Source: an uncultured Lachnospiraceae bacterium (lineage in GTDB: Bacteria; Bacillota_A; Clostridia; Lachnospirales; Lachnospiraceae). Taken from it: DNA of 8,851 nucleotides. The notes below the pieces were generated by a model. The model did no database searches, was not told the DNA's origin, and was given only the letters and a program-made list of their open reading frames with translations. The DNA lies in the NCBI GenBank assembly GCA_910587495.1, contig CAJUMT010000145.1, positions 1 through 8,851 on the forward strand, given 5' to 3'. How positions within the stretch are numbered: the first letter of the stretch is position 1; the number at the start of each line of letters is the position of its first letter. Shown piece after piece: positions 1-7,203 of the stretch. Both the position numbers and the translations under genes were made by a program.

Positions 1-15
1 AAAGGAGCTCCCTTT
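1..15 (-). terminator. Possible edge-truncated terminator stem after azlD
   Basis: The first 15 bases are a near-perfect palindrome (AAAGGAGCTCCCTTT) lying 35-49 bases past the azlD stop codon. This is where the GH13-azlC-azlD transcript would be expected to end. The window edge hides whatever follows, including any T-run, so the element cannot be confirmed. The remaining bases between here and the azlD stop show nothing else. Confidence 0.25.
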
Positions 16-49
16 CTATATCTATTTTTCACCCGAAGAAAATTTTACA

Positions 50-340
50 CTATCGCTCCGTCACAAAAACCGCCAGGCAGGCGAAAGCTGCCACAGTCAC
101 CAGGCTTCGGTTAAAGAAAGCCAGAAGCACAGCTACAACTACCCCAGCCAAAGCACTTAAACGGCTGCCAGTAGCGTAGAGGATTGCCGGAAAAGTCATG
201 GCCGTCAGGCAAGTGTATGGCACATAGTAAAGAAAAGAGCGTATGTACCGGTTCTCTATTTTCTTTCGGAATACTGTCAGCGGAAGTACCCGGATCAAGT
301 AGGTGACAAACGCCATCACCGCGATATACAAATAAATCAT
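50..340 (-). CDS. azlD: AzlD-family small subunit of branched-chain amino acid exporter
   Basis: This 96-residue, almost wholly hydrophobic protein is the expected size for AzlD. AzlD is the small membrane partner of AzlC in export of branched-chain amino acids and their analogues. About three to four membrane segments are visible, around residues 2-20, 36-56 and 60-93. The charged stretch RKKIENR (residues 25-31) separates the first segment from the rest. A typical AzlD feature is TYLIRVLPL near residues 13-21. The ATG overlaps the azlC stop as ATGA, and an AGGAGG site (plus strand 350-355) sits 9 bases upstream inside the end of azlC. The two proteins are therefore probably translationally coupled. 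Identification rests on size, hydrophobicity, the RxLP motif and pairing with azlC; the transported substrate is inferred from the family. Confidence 0.88.
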   Translation of the reverse strand: MIYLYIAVMAFVTYLIRVLPLTVFRKKIENRYIRSFLYYVPYTCLTAMTFPAILYATGSRLSALAGVVVAVLLAFFNRSLVTVAAFACLAVFVTER

Positions 341-1047
341 CTTTTACCGCCTCCTTCGTCCGTAACAGGAAATACGACCGCTCCCACCGCGGATGCCGCC
401 ACCGTACACAGAATGATGGACATACCGGCAGAAATACCGGTACATACCGGTACATAATAGAGCAGGCAGCTTAAGAGAGCCGCTAACGCAGCCGTCAGAA
501 GCACCGGGCGGGCTTTCTTAGCTGCCGGTATGACGACCGCGATAAACATACCGTATAAAGCCACATTTAGCGCATTGTTCACAGATGTCGGCAGGATATT
601 TCCCGCCGCCGCACCCACGGCGCTTCCCGCAGTCCAGCCCAGGATGGGAAGGATCTGCAGTCCCGCCATGTAAGGAAAGGTCAGTTCCTTCCCATGCCCC
701 ATGGCGGCGGCAAAAATTTCGTCCGTATTGGCAAATGCGATTACAAGCCGCTGTTTAAAATTCACTGCTTCCGAAAGCTTTTGAGACAGAGAAAGACTCA
801 TCAGCGCATAGCGCAGATTGATGATGAACTGCGTCGCCGCCATCTCTAAAAGCGTCCCGCCCGCCACGATGATCTGAAGCCCAGCAAACTGCCCGGCGCT
901 TGTCATATTGGTAAAACTGGTAAGCGCCGCCTGAAAGGCTGTAAGTCCTCCTCCTAACGCCAGTATGCCGAAACTGAAACTCACGGAGAAATACCCCAGC
1001 GCAATGGGAACTCCGTCTTTTAACCCATTCTGAAAGTCCTGTTTCAT
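337..1047 (-). CDS. azlC: AzlC-family branched-chain amino acid permease
   Basis: This 236-residue integral membrane protein has the length and sequence style of AzlC, the large subunit of the AzlCD exporter. Family marks include the N-terminal GLKDGVPIALGYF (residues 8-20), a segment around residues 67-86 (EMAATQF then NLRYALMSLSLS), and the loop NTDEIFA (residues 107-113). Several hydrophobic helices follow up to about residue 226, and the C-terminal tail is charged. The ATG lies 4 bases after the GH13 stop. Its AGGAG site (plus strand 1059-1063) is inside the last codons of the GH13 gene, 11 bases before the ATG, so the two are probably on one mRNA. The partner AzlD overlaps it at the 3' end. 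In the cell it should act in the cytoplasmic membrane as an exporter; valine, leucine and isoleucine specificity is known for some family members only. Confidence 0.9.
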   Translation of the reverse strand: MKQDFQNGLKDGVPIALGYFSVSFSFGILALGGGLTAFQAALTSFTNMTSAGQFAGLQIIVAGGTLLEMAATQFIINLRYALMSLSLSQKLSEAVNFKQRLVIAFANTDEIFAAAMGHGKELTFPYMAGLQILPILGWTAGSAVGAAAGNILPTSVNNALNVALYGMFIAVVIPAAKKARPVLLTAALAALLSCLLYYVPVCTGISAGMSIILCTVAASAVGAVVFPVTDEGGGKR

Positions 1048-1051
1048 TTGT

Positions 1052-3148
1052 CTAAATTCTCCTGAGGATAACGGAACTTACAGGCGGCATCTTCAGGTAG
1101 AGGATACCTGCCTTCACCTCATAAAGCCGATCGCCCAAATTGAATCCCGATTCCCGGGTGAGCATCAGGCGTTCCAACACCGCTTCTCTCGGCACGCCTG
1201 CCTTCCAGACCGGAATATTGATTTCTTTTTCTTCTTTTCCGTTGTTAATAGCTACAATAATCTGATCTTCCTCGCTGAAACGGCCATAACTGATAAACTG
1301 GTAATCCAGCGCAAGAAAACAGGTGGAACCGTGGGTCAGCACTGGATTTTCCTTCCGGATACAGATCGCTTCTTTGTAAAAATTAATCAGGCTTACGTCT
1401 TCTTCTCCCCAAGGGTAGGTTCGTCTGTTGTCCGGGTCGGTAAAACCGCATACGCCCGCCTCGTCTCCATAGTAAATCGTAGGCGCGCCCACCCAGGTCA
1501 TCTGGATCACGACAGCTTCCCGAAAGAGGCCTTTATTCACGCCGTCGGAAGCAGCGTCAGAACCCAGCGTATGAATACGTCCCACCTTGTGGTTTGTCCT
1601 CGTCAGGAAGCGGGAGTGGTCATGGTTAGACAGTTCATTCATAGATGTCTGTAAAGACGGCTCATGATAATTAGCCATATGATGCAGCATAGCATTCCGG
1701 AAAGCGTCCGCATTGCCATACATATCCTCCCGGTACTCATCACTGTGTTTTTCCATACCGGTCAAAAACCAACTCACAGGTTCCATAAAAGCGTCATAAT
1801 TCATCAAGGTATCCCACTGATCACCCTGAAGCCACTGATTGGCATTGCCGTAATGCTCTGCAAGGATCAAAGCGTCAGGATTCGTCTCCTTGACCGCCTG
1901 CCTGAACTTGCGCCAAAATATATGATTATATTCCTCTGAAAATCCCAGATCCGCCGCCACGTCCAGGCGCCATCCGTCCGCGTTGTACGGCGGCATCAGC
2001 CATTTTCGTGCAACATTTAATATATATTCCTCTAGTTTTTCAGACTGCTCATAACACAGCTTCGGCAATGTATTGTGCCCCCACCAACCGTCGTAAAACT
2101 CATTATAGGGCCAGCCGTGTTCATAATTGAATTTAAAAAAAGAACGATAAGGGCTGTCTTCCGCAATATAGGCCCCCTTCTCATAACCCTCCATCCTCTC
2201 ATACAGCCGTTCCCTGTCCAGCCATTTATTAAAAGAGCCGCAGTGATTAAATACGCCGTCCAGGATGATTTTCATTCCTCTTTTGTGTACTTCCTCCACA
2301 AAGCGGGCAAAAAACGCGTTGCTGGCTTCCAAATTCTTTTTATTTACAACCCTTTGAATATATTTCGTCGCGTGAGAATTATCATTGTCCCACTCCTGCA
2401 AACATTCTCCGCCGTCTTCTACTACGACCCCATAGTGAGGATCTATATAGTCATAATCCTGTATATCGTATTTATGGTTGGAAGGCGATACGAAGATCGG
2501 GTTCAGATACAATACATCCACACCCAAATCCTGAAGATAATCCAGCTTATCCCAGATTCCTTGAATATCTCCTCCATAAAAATCTCTTACGTCCATGGAT
2601 TCCGGATACCGCTTCCAATCCGTAACTCTGCGCACACCCTCATTGATATAGATGTATTCCCTGTCTTCCACGTCATTGGAAGTATCTCCATTGCAAAAAC
2701 GATCTGTGTAGATCTGGTACATGATCGCACCCTTGGCCCAGTCAGGCGTCTTAAACCCAGGTACGATTCCAAAGGAATTATACTCCTGCAGGTCATCGGA
2801 GACGCCTAACTTATTATAAAAGCATCTTTGTTTTCCAGTATGAACTTCAAAAAAATACCGCACCTGCCCGTCTACGGGAGTCGTTGTATAGGTGTAGTAA
2901 TCAAATGTTCCTTTTGTGTATGCCTTTTCCATCAGCACTTTCTGGCTCTTACAGATAATGAACACATAATCCACATTATCTTTCCAGGTACGAAATTTAA
3001 TAGTCACCCTGTCGCCTTTCTCCGGCTCAAAAGGCGTCCTGTAATTGGCTGTCTCATCACTAAACAGCGCATCCTTGTTCAGCACAGGCCGCATGTTCAG
3101 CGAATACTGCTGGGTCCGGCGTGCCTGTTCAATCATATTCATGTCCAT
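1052..3148 (-). CDS. Intracellular GH13 alpha-glucan hydrolase (neopullulanase / cyclomaltodextrinase-like)
   Basis: This protein of 698 residues (counted from the ATG at 3148) probably cleaves alpha-1,4/1,6-linked glucans or maltodextrins in the cytoplasm, as no signal peptide is present. Residues 1-130 look like an N-terminal beta-sandwich of the kind found in GH13 neopullulanases. The (beta/alpha)8 barrel carries all four family motifs: DGVFNH (about 297-302), GWRLDVAAD with nucleophile Asp396, LAEHYG with acid/base Glu431, and SNHDHSR with Asp510. A C-terminal beta domain ends the protein. About 30 extra residues sit between IDPHYG and HKRG (about 241-276). An in-frame TTG at 3166 would add six residues, but the ATG at 3148 is preceded by GAAGGGATGGGA and is the better start. 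It has its own promoter and is followed 4 bases later by azlC. The subfamily and exact substrate cannot be settled by eye. Confidence 0.9.
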   Translation of the reverse strand: MDMNMIEQARRTQQYSLNMRPVLNKDALFSDETANYRTPFEPEKGDRVTIKFRTWKDNVDYVFIICKSQKVLMEKAYTKGTFDYYTYTTTPVDGQVRYFFEVHTGKQRCFYNKLGVSDDLQEYNSFGIVPGFKTPDWAKGAIMYQIYTDRFCNGDTSNDVEDREYIYINEGVRRVTDWKRYPESMDVRDFYGGDIQGIWDKLDYLQDLGVDVLYLNPIFVSPSNHKYDIQDYDYIDPHYGVVVEDGGECLQEWDNDNSHATKYIQRVVNKKNLEASNAFFARFVEEVHKRGMKIILDGVFNHCGSFNKWLDRERLYERMEGYEKGAYIAEDSPYRSFFKFNYEHGWPYNEFYDGWWGHNTLPKLCYEQSEKLEEYILNVARKWLMPPYNADGWRLDVAADLGFSEEYNHIFWRKFRQAVKETNPDALILAEHYGNANQWLQGDQWDTLMNYDAFMEPVSWFLTGMEKHSDEYREDMYGNADAFRNAMLHHMANYHEPSLQTSMNELSNHDHSRFLTRTNHKVGRIHTLGSDAASDGVNKGLFREAVVIQMTWVGAPTIYYGDEAGVCGFTDPDNRRTYPWGEEDVSLINFYKEAICIRKENPVLTHGSTCFLALDYQFISYGRFSEEDQIIVAINNGKEEKEINIPVWKAGVPREAVLERLMLTRESGFNLGDRLYEVKAGILYLKMPPVSSVILRRI

Positions 3149-3180
3149 GTTTTCCCATCCCTTCAACAGTCTCGTTAAAT

Positions 3181-3209
3181 ATCATATACTATACGCCTGC
3201 TTTTCACAA
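3181..3209 (-). promoter_or_regulatory. Sigma-A-type promoter for the GH13-azlCD unit
   Basis: Read on the minus strand, a -35 TTGTGA (plus 3204-3209, 4/6 to consensus) and a -10 TATGAT (plus 3181-3186, 5/6) are separated by exactly 17 bp. The predicted start, near 3174, leaves a leader of about 26 nt before the ATG at 3148. It lies just downstream of the ftsH terminator, so the GH13 gene and azlCD would form a separate transcription unit. I see no clear catabolite-control (cre) operator over it. Confidence 0.6.
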
Positions 3210-3233
3210 GCTTTTTTCCCCAAAAAGGACAGT

Positions 3234-3266
3234 AAAAAAGACAGCGGGGGTTGTGCTGTCTTTTTT
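3234..3266 (-). terminator. Intrinsic terminator downstream of ftsH
   Basis: A stem of AAAAAAGACAGC paired with GCTGTCTTTTTT encloses a 9-base loop. Six GC-containing pairs are flanked by A/T tracts, so the element ends in a U-run on either strand. It lies about 130 bases past the ftsH stop and should end the tilS-hpt-ftsH transcript before the GH13 promoter. The bidirectional form could also stop antisense transcription. Confidence 0.88.
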
Positions 3267-3331
3267 AGGAGAAGGTATTTCTTGTTTCTTATGGGGTGTA
3301 GCAAAAACTATATAATGTATTGGGGGTTTTT
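3234..3331 (-). ncRNA. Candidate small RNA or ftsH 3'-UTR RNA (speculative)
   Basis: A consensus TATAAT on the minus strand (plus 3338-3343) would start a transcript near 3331 that ends at the terminator, giving about 98 nt. Within it, AAAAAC pairs with GTTTTT (plus 3301-3308 with 3326-3333, up to eight pairs counting flanking bases). The 17-base loop begins with CCCC. A second C-run (plus 3293-3296) is unpaired, and a third lies in the terminator loop (3246-3250). C-rich loops occur in Firmicute small RNAs that bind G-rich ribosome binding sites. The -35 is poor: TTCACA is at 22-bp spacing and nothing is at 17 bp. The region may therefore be only the untranslated tail of ftsH mRNA. No coding potential is evident. 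Confidence 0.25.
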
Positions 3332-3347
3332 ACGAGTATTATAGTAG

Positions 3348-3369
3348 CACATCTTCTCGAAGAAGTGTG
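3348..3369. repeat. Inverted repeat downstream of ftsH
   Basis: Plus-strand CACA-TCTTC-TCG-AAGAA-GTGTG forms a stem of about nine pairs with one bulged base and a three-base loop. It begins about 30 bases after the ftsH stop. No T-run follows on either strand, so it is not a standard terminator. It could protect the mRNA 3' end or act as an operator for the TATAAT next to it; its function is unknown. Confidence 0.45.
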
Positions 3370-3399
3370 AACAAACTTTACAAAAATCCCACCCCATTT

Positions 3400-5214
3400 T
3401 TAGTTATTTTGCACAAACAACTCTTCAAATTCTTCTCTGCTGATCTTTTCCTTCTGAAGGAGAAGTTCCGCACAGGCATCTAATACCTGCCGATACTCGT
3501 TGATGATCTTCTTCGCCTGCATGTAGCATTCATCCACAATCCTTTTTACTTCCTGATCAATCTCACTGGCCACCTGCTCACCGTAGCTCCGCGTATGCGC
3601 CAGATCCCGACCGATGAATACTTCCTCATCATCGTCCCCATAGTGGATCAACCCCAGTTTTTCGGACATGCCGTATTTGGTTACCATAGCTTTCGCAAGG
3701 GAAGTGGCTTGCTTGATATCCTGAGATGCCCCGGTGGTAATATCGTCAAATACCATTTCTTCCGCTACCCGGCCTCCTAGATCCACAATAATGTCCTGAA
3801 GCATTTTTCCTTTCGTATTAAACATCTCATCCCGTTCCGGCAAAGGCATGGTATAACCGGCTGCCCCAACACCAGTAGGAATGATAGATACCGTATATAC
3901 CGGTCCCACATCTGGAAGAATATGAAACAGGATCGCATGACCTGCCTCATGGTAGGCCGTGATTTTCTTTTCTTTTTCCGAGATGACGCGGCTTTTCTTC
4001 TCCGCGCCGATCCCCACTTTGATAAACGCTTTACGAATATCTTCTTGTACCATATACGCTCTGTCGTGCTTGGCCGCAAGAATCGCCGACTCATTCAACA
4101 GGTTTTCAAGATCCGCCCCGGTAAAGCCCGCCGTTGTCTGGGCAATCTGATGCAGATCCACATCGTCTCCCAAAGGCTTATTCCTGGCATGAACCTTTAA
4201 GATCTCTTCTCTGCCTTTAATATCCGGCCTTCCAACACCGATCTTACGGTCAAATCGGCCCGGACGCATGATGGCAGGATCCAAGATGTCCACCCGGTTG
4301 GTAGCCGCCATAACAATAATACCTTCATTAACGCCAAAACCGTCCATCTCCACCAAAAGCTGGTTTAAGGTCTGTTCCCGCTCATCATGTCCGCCGCCCA
4401 TACCGGCGCCGCGTCTTCTGGCCACCGCGTCAATCTCGTCAATAAATACAATACAGGGCGCGTTTTTCTTGGCGCTGGCAAAAAGATCCCTGACACGAGA
4501 CGCGCCCACACCCACAAACATCTCCACAAAATCCGAGCCGGATATACTAAAGAAAGGCACGCCTGCTTCTCCTGCCACGGCTTTCGCAATCAAAGTCTTG
4601 CCGGTACCCGGAGGCCCCACAAGAAGAACACCTTTGGGAATTCTTGCGCCCACGCGGGTATAACGGCCCGGGTTCCTCAGAAAATCCACGATTTCTTCCA
4701 ATTCACCTTTTTCTTCTTCTAATCCTGCCACATCTTTAAAGCCGGTCTTTGCATTTTCCGTACTGGTCATCTGGGCATGACTTTTGCCGAAATCCATCAT
4801 TTTAGCATTGCTTCCGCCGCCGTTTCGCCCCATAGTCATCACGATAAAAAACAGCATCAAACCGCACAGGATCAAAGACATTCCATATGTCTCAAAAAAA
4901 CCCGGCTGTTCGATCTGCGCTACATCATAGACAATGCCCGCCTCTTTCAAAAGCTGCTCTGCCTGCGTCGTATCCAGGACATAGGTATTGCCCATGGAGC
5001 CGTCCTTTAATGTATATTCCACGGAACCGGTCGGCGTTTCTTTGTTGGGCTGTATATTTGCAGCCGCAATCGTGCCTTCCTGTGCCATCTTCTCAAACTG
5101 CTGATACGAGTAGGCGGGTCTGTCCTGTAACCTTCCTTCAAAGAACACCAGCACCAGACAGATCAGTATAAGAAATACCGCATAGGTACTGATTCCTTTC
5201 CATTGTCTGTTCAA
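3400..5214 (-). CDS. ftsH: ATP-dependent zinc metalloprotease FtsH
   Basis: This 604-residue membrane-anchored AAA+ protease degrades misfolded membrane proteins and regulatory proteins as a hexamer. Two membrane helices (about 9-26 and 111-128) bracket a short extracytoplasmic domain. The AAA module has Walker A GPPGTGKT (200-207), pore loop FVEMFVG (229-235), Walker B IVFIDE (255-260) and the second region of homology around 303-322 with RPGRFDR. The protease domain has the zinc site HEAGH (422-426), with Asp499 in TTGASQD as the third ligand. All key residues are intact. The start is TTG, since no ATG occurs in frame until about codon 43. A perfect AGGAGG (plus 5225-5230) lies 10 bases upstream. 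It follows hpt by 17 bp and is the last gene of the cluster before the terminator. The C-terminal tail is slightly short compared with Bacillus FtsH. Confidence 0.98.
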   Translation of the reverse strand: MNRQWKGISTYAVFLILICLVLVFFEGRLQDRPAYSYQQFEKMAQEGTIAAANIQPNKETPTGSVEYTLKDGSMGNTYVLDTTQAEQLLKEAGIVYDVAQIEQPGFFETYGMSLILCGLMLFFIVMTMGRNGGGSNAKMMDFGKSHAQMTSTENAKTGFKDVAGLEEEKGELEEIVDFLRNPGRYTRVGARIPKGVLLVGPPGTGKTLIAKAVAGEAGVPFFSISGSDFVEMFVGVGASRVRDLFASAKKNAPCIVFIDEIDAVARRRGAGMGGGHDEREQTLNQLLVEMDGFGVNEGIIVMAATNRVDILDPAIMRPGRFDRKIGVGRPDIKGREEILKVHARNKPLGDDVDLHQIAQTTAGFTGADLENLLNESAILAAKHDRAYMVQEDIRKAFIKVGIGAEKKSRVISEKEKKITAYHEAGHAILFHILPDVGPVYTVSIIPTGVGAAGYTMPLPERDEMFNTKGKMLQDIIVDLGGRVAEEMVFDDITTGASQDIKQATSLAKAMVTKYGMSEKLGLIHYGDDDEEVFIGRDLAHTRSYGEQVASEIDQEVKRIVDECYMQAKKIINEYRQVLDACAELLLQKEKISREEFEELFVQNN

Positions 5215-5224
5215 ATTGTCTTAT

Positions 5225-5230
5225 CCTCCT
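5225..5230 (-). promoter_or_regulatory. Ribosome binding site that fixes the ftsH TTG start
   Basis: A perfect AGGAGG on the minus strand occupies the 17-bp gap between the hpt stop and the ftsH TTG, with 10 bases to the start codon. Because no in-frame ATG or GTG is close by, this site is the main reason for accepting TTG as the start. Confidence 0.85.
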
Positions 5231-5231
5231 G

Positions 5232-5759
5232 TTAATCAAATTCTACCACGCCGATATAAGGCAGGTTTCGGTACTGCTGATCATAATCCAACCCATAACC
5301 GACGACAAATTTATCCTCAATCTTAAATCCGACATATTCCACTTCCACTTCTGCCACCCGCCTGTCCGGCTTGTCTAAAAGGGTACAGATTTTAAGGCTT
5401 TCGGGATTCCTCTGCCCCAGCAGATCTTTTAGATGCGCCAAAGTTCTTCCGGAGTCAATGATATCCTCCACAATGATCACGTCTTTTCCTGTGATCGCTT
5501 CATCCAGATCTTTTGCCAGCCTGACAATCCCGCTGGATTTAGTAGCTGCCCCATAGCTGGAACACTGCATAAAGTCCATGGTAACCGGTACACTGATTCT
5601 TTTTGCCAATTCACAGGTAAAATATACGCTTCCTTTTAAAATACAAATCAAGTGTACGCTTTTTCCTTCATAATCACGACTAATCTGCTCTCCTAACTCC
5701 TGGATTCTCTGATCCACAGAATTTTCATCCAGCATAATTTCGATGTGATGCTTATCCAT
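5232..5759 (-). CDS. hpt: Hypoxanthine phosphoribosyltransferase
   Basis: This 175-residue cytoplasmic enzyme has the usual length for bacterial HPRT. It transfers the phosphoribosyl group of PRPP to hypoxanthine (and guanine) to make IMP or GMP in purine salvage. The PRPP-binding signature VIIVEDIIDSGRT spans residues 94-106, with the catalytic Asp at 102. The pyrophosphate-binding loop LKGS is at 41-44. The flexible-loop region around SSYG lies at 67-70. The purine-binding region with KFVVGYGLDYD is at 150-160. The ATG overlaps the end of tilS by 8 bases, and its GGAGG site (plus 5768-5772, 8 bases upstream) is within the tilS coding region, which implies translational coupling. tilS-hpt-ftsH order is widely conserved in Firmicutes and supports the call. 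In Bacillus the same gene is also called hprT. Confidence 0.97.
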   Translation of the reverse strand: MDKHHIEIMLDENSVDQRIQELGEQISRDYEGKSVHLICILKGSVYFTCELAKRISVPVTMDFMQCSSYGAATKSSGIVRLAKDLDEAITGKDVIIVEDIIDSGRTLAHLKDLLGQRNPESLKICTLLDKPDRRVAEVEVEYVGFKIEDKFVVGYGLDYDQQYRNLPYIGVVEFD

Positions 5760-7137
5760 CCTTAGTTCCTCCGCTTTCTGTCATTTGTACTTTTAATATC
5801 TTTTTTGTATTTTCATTCACTTTATATCTCTCGCTGATCCGCATCCCCACTACCCAAAGGATATGACTTCCGTCTGCCAGCAGGATACACCGATCCCTTT
5901 CTTCTCTTGGGATCTTACTGTCAATCAGATAGTCTTTTAATTTCTTATGGGCGCCCGCTTCATGCTCCAGGTAATCTCCGGGCCTGCGTGTGCGCAAAAC
6001 GACGCTGTCCTTGATTTTATCATAATCAAACCATTTCGTATAGCGGTTTACCGGAATTTCATCATCTTTCTTCCGCTCTTCCAGACGAAAGGAAAAAACC
6101 GAACCCATATAAAGACATATGTCGTCCGGCATACAATATACTTCTTCCTCTGTTTTGGAAAATCCATAACCTTTCTTAAGCACCAATTCTTCATAGCCAA
6201 GCACCGCCACGCATCCGCCCGGAAGCGTCACCCGACCTCCCCTTCTTCCTTTTGCAAGCGAGAGGATTTGTTCAATATGAATACTTTCCAGATCTTTGCG
6301 TTTTCCCGAAATCCGTTCTAAACACTTAAGCACTACCAATTTCTGCAGAGCTGGATGTAACCGCTCCAACACGGGAATCGAGATTCTGCATGTACCCGTT
6401 TTCTCGCGCACGCATCTGTGAAAGGCCGCCCGGGCCTCCTGTTCCAGAAAATCATCAATTTCCGAAAGCTGTTCTGCCATTCCGGACATACGGGCAGCGC
6501 AGCCTGGCCGAATCTCTTCCATAGCATATAAAACTCTGTGCCGAATCTGATTCCTAGTAAAATCAAGCTCTTGATTGGATGTGTCTTCCACCCAGGCCAA
6601 CCCCTCTTTTTGAAGCCAGCTCTCGATTTCTTTCCTTGTCACGCACAGAAAAGGGCGGATATAGGGAAGCCGCACAGGCTCCATACCCCGAAGCCCTCGA
6701 AGCCCTGTCCCCCGCATCTGGTGAAACAGTATGGTTTCCGCCTGGTCATTTTGATGATGAGCCAAAGCTACCCGATCCGCTCTTTTTTCAAATAACACTT
6801 TTTCAAAAACTTCATAGCGCACATTCCGACCGGCCTCTTCCAAGCTGATCCCTTGTGTCCTGGCGATTTGGGGTACATCCCTGCAAATTATCTCAAGGGG
6901 GATGGCCCTTTCTTGACAAAAATACTCGCAGAACTGCTGATCTCTTTTGGCTTCTTCCCCCCTGATCCCATGATTCACATGAACGGCGCAAACAGATATC
7001 TTGCGCTCCTGCCCATACTCCCACAGGAGTTGTAAAAGCGCTGTAGAATCCGCACCACCAGAAAATCCTGTCAAAATTCTCATGCCAGGCTCCAACATAT
7101 GCCATTTATCCAGATATGCAAATACCTTTTTTTTCAT
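5752..7137 (-). CDS. tilS: tRNA(Ile)-lysidine synthetase TilS
   Basis: This 461-residue enzyme attaches lysine to C34 of the CAU-anticodon isoleucine tRNA, so that it reads AUA and is charged with isoleucine; it is essential in most bacteria. The N-terminal PP-loop ATPase carries SGGADS at residues 26-31 and the later motif HHQNDQAET at 127-135. RGLRGMEP (148-155) and the tRNA-contacting stretch NQELDFTRNQIRH (188-200) follow. The C-terminal TilS domain runs from about 370 to 450 and includes RTRRPGD and KLKDYLID. Length is normal and no key residue is missing. The ATG at 7137 is preceded by only a weak purine-rich site. It lies 76 bp after spoIIE with no terminator between them, so it may be read both from the spoIIE promoter and from a weak one of its own. 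Confidence 0.97.
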   Translation of the reverse strand: MKKKVFAYLDKWHMLEPGMRILTGFSGGADSTALLQLLWEYGQERKISVCAVHVNHGIRGEEAKRDQQFCEYFCQERAIPLEIICRDVPQIARTQGISLEEAGRNVRYEVFEKVLFEKRADRVALAHHQNDQAETILFHQMRGTGLRGLRGMEPVRLPYIRPFLCVTRKEIESWLQKEGLAWVEDTSNQELDFTRNQIRHRVLYAMEEIRPGCAARMSGMAEQLSEIDDFLEQEARAAFHRCVREKTGTCRISIPVLERLHPALQKLVVLKCLERISGKRKDLESIHIEQILSLAKGRRGGRVTLPGGCVAVLGYEELVLKKGYGFSKTEEEVYCMPDDICLYMGSVFSFRLEERKKDDEIPVNRYTKWFDYDKIKDSVVLRTRRPGDYLEHEAGAHKKLKDYLIDSKIPREERDRCILLADGSHILWVVGMRISERYKVNENTKKILKVQMTESGGTKDG

Positions 7138-7174
7138 ACTTAAGTTCCGCGTCTTTCCTTCTCTGTCTGTCTAT

Positions 7175-7203
7175 AATATACCTAATCCGTCCGTAAAATG
7201 CAA
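7175..7203 (-). promoter_or_regulatory. Possible promoter for tilS-hpt-ftsH
   Basis: On the minus strand a -10 TATATT (plus 7175-7180, 5/6) lies 17 bp from a poor -35 TTGCAT (plus 7198-7203, 3/6), in the 76-bp gap between spoIIE and tilS. A housekeeping promoter here is expected: tilS and ftsH are needed during growth, whereas spoIIE should be made only at sporulation. The -35 is weak, so the assignment is tentative. Confidence 0.4.

Noticed and set aside
2075..2809. 244-codon plus-strand open frame antisense to the GH13 gene
   Set aside because: It lies wholly inside a well-supported gene, has no ribosome site or recognisable domain, and its composition is what an antisense reading of the GH13 codons would give.
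3149..3166. TTG start adding six residues to the GH13 protein
   Set aside because: The added codons are themselves the ribosome binding sequence (GAAGGGATGGGA) for the ATG at 3148, so the shorter start is preferred.
3200..3216. Small hairpin GCTT-TTCAC-AAGC followed by T6 on the plus strand
   Set aside because: The stem is only four pairs and no plus-strand gene needs a terminator; the bases are better explained as the GH13 promoter -35 region.
3311..3316. TATAAT on the plus strand in the ftsH-GH13 gap
   Set aside because: There is no acceptable -35 at 16-18 bp, and no plus-strand gene follows; probably chance in AT-rich DNA.
4268..4663. 131-codon plus-strand open frame antisense to ftsH
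   Set aside because: It mirrors the conserved AAA region of ftsH; the Ser/Pro/Thr-rich product is a typical antisense shadow with no start signals.
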